Made by a program: the position numbers and the translations under genes
Shown here: positions 33,574 through 34,927 of the stretch, one piece after another
How the letters are laid out: the number at the start of each line of letters is the position of its first letter
Numbering within the stretch: position 1 is the stretch's first letter
Source: Candidatus Sulfotelmatobacter sp.
Lineage (GTDB): Bacteria > Acidobacteriota > Terriglobia > Terriglobales > Acidobacteriaceae
Length of the DNA: 34,927 nucleotides
Reading direction: 5' to 3'
Assembly (NCBI GenBank): GCA_025928375.1
Contig: JAICJP010000006.1
Span: 1-34,927 of the forward strand
The notes under the pieces: model-generated
What the model was told of the DNA's origin: nothing
The model's database searches: none
The model's input: the letters and a program-made list of their open reading frames with translations, nothing else

Positions 33574-33577
<4 letters not shown>
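32174..33577 (-). CDS. argH: Argininosuccinate lyase
   Basis: A 467-residue enzyme of the fumarase/aspartase superfamily that splits argininosuccinate into arginine and fumarate, the last step of arginine synthesis; a cytoplasmic tetramer. Seen: MWSGRF at the N-terminus, HSGRSRNEQIATDLRLY, the TAYTHLQRAEP-like segment AYTHLQRAEPVLLAHW with the catalytic His, and the superfamily signature GSSAMPQKKNPD (about 275-286) with the catalytic Ser. Its ATG overlaps the argG stop by 4 nt, and its end overlaps the GNAT start by 14 nt, so all three are one transcript. Length is normal. Confidence 0.97.

Positions 33578-34927
<1,350 letters not shown>

Overview
The window is a dense, GC-rich bacterial chromosome segment with no rRNA, tRNA, CRISPR array, prophage or insertion sequence that I can see. 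The best guess for the host is an Acidobacteriota, probably of the Terriglobia/Acidobacteriia type. The reasons are a VWA protein of the kind called the VWFA-related Acidobacterial domain, a CRTAC1/ASPIC protein, an NrfD-type respiratory cluster, many Tat-exported sugar oxidoreductases and several c-type cytochromes. This is inference from gene content; no marker gene is present.

Layout. (1) 1-6591, mostly minus strand: the N-terminal two thirds of an adenosine deaminase, a PoxB-like thiamine-diphosphate enzyme, a YtxH-like small protein, a coupled pair of four-helix small transporters, and a pair of Tat-exported sugar-metabolism proteins (TIM-barrel isomerase and Gfo/Idh/MocA oxidoreductase). 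(2) 6861-10398, plus strand: three genes joined by 4-nt stop/start overlaps, encoding a periplasmic heme-c sensor kinase, an archaemetzincin and an NtrC-type sigma-54 activator. (3) 10422-13170, minus: a TMTC-like membrane glycosyltransferase with TPRs and a secreted VWA protein. (4) 13266-19480, minus: a seven-gene operon for a Qrc/alternative-complex-III-like membrane redox complex (pentaheme cytochrome, MopB-fold protein, four-cluster ferredoxin, NrfD) bracketed by two GcvH-like proteins. Both have glycine where the lipoyl lysine should be, and both carry Cys4 modules. (5) 19845-29348, plus: an operon opening with DAHP synthase, followed by an HzsA-like heme propeller, a CRTAC1 protein, a YVTN propeller fused to a diheme peroxidase-like domain, a Reg_prop-like propeller, a RidA protein and a two-lobed LivK-type binding protein. 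(6) 29450-31655, plus: a hydroxyproline epimerase/proline racemase and galactokinase. (7) 31642-34927, minus: arginine biosynthesis, argF (partial)-argG-argH-GNAT, the last probably a short N-acetylglutamate synthase.

Two sequence signals tie parts of the window together. A 17-bp sequence containing the inverted repeat GTGAT-N4-ATCAC, resembling a CRP/FNR-family operator, occurs upstream of the heme sensor kinase operon (6725-6738) and in the divergent region between the redox-complex operon and the DAHP-led operon (19727-19740); the copies match at 16 of 17 positions. A REP-like double hairpin of about 42 bp occurs twice, both times translated inside the N-terminal leader of a secreted propeller protein of the same operon. 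I infer, without proof, that regions 2, 4 and 5 form one redox-responsive respiratory module. The heme kinase-archaemetzincin-NtrC operon, the lipoyl-less GcvH pair around a Qrc-like complex, and the DAHP synthase-led operon of exported propellers and cytochromes are the parts most likely to hold undescribed biology.
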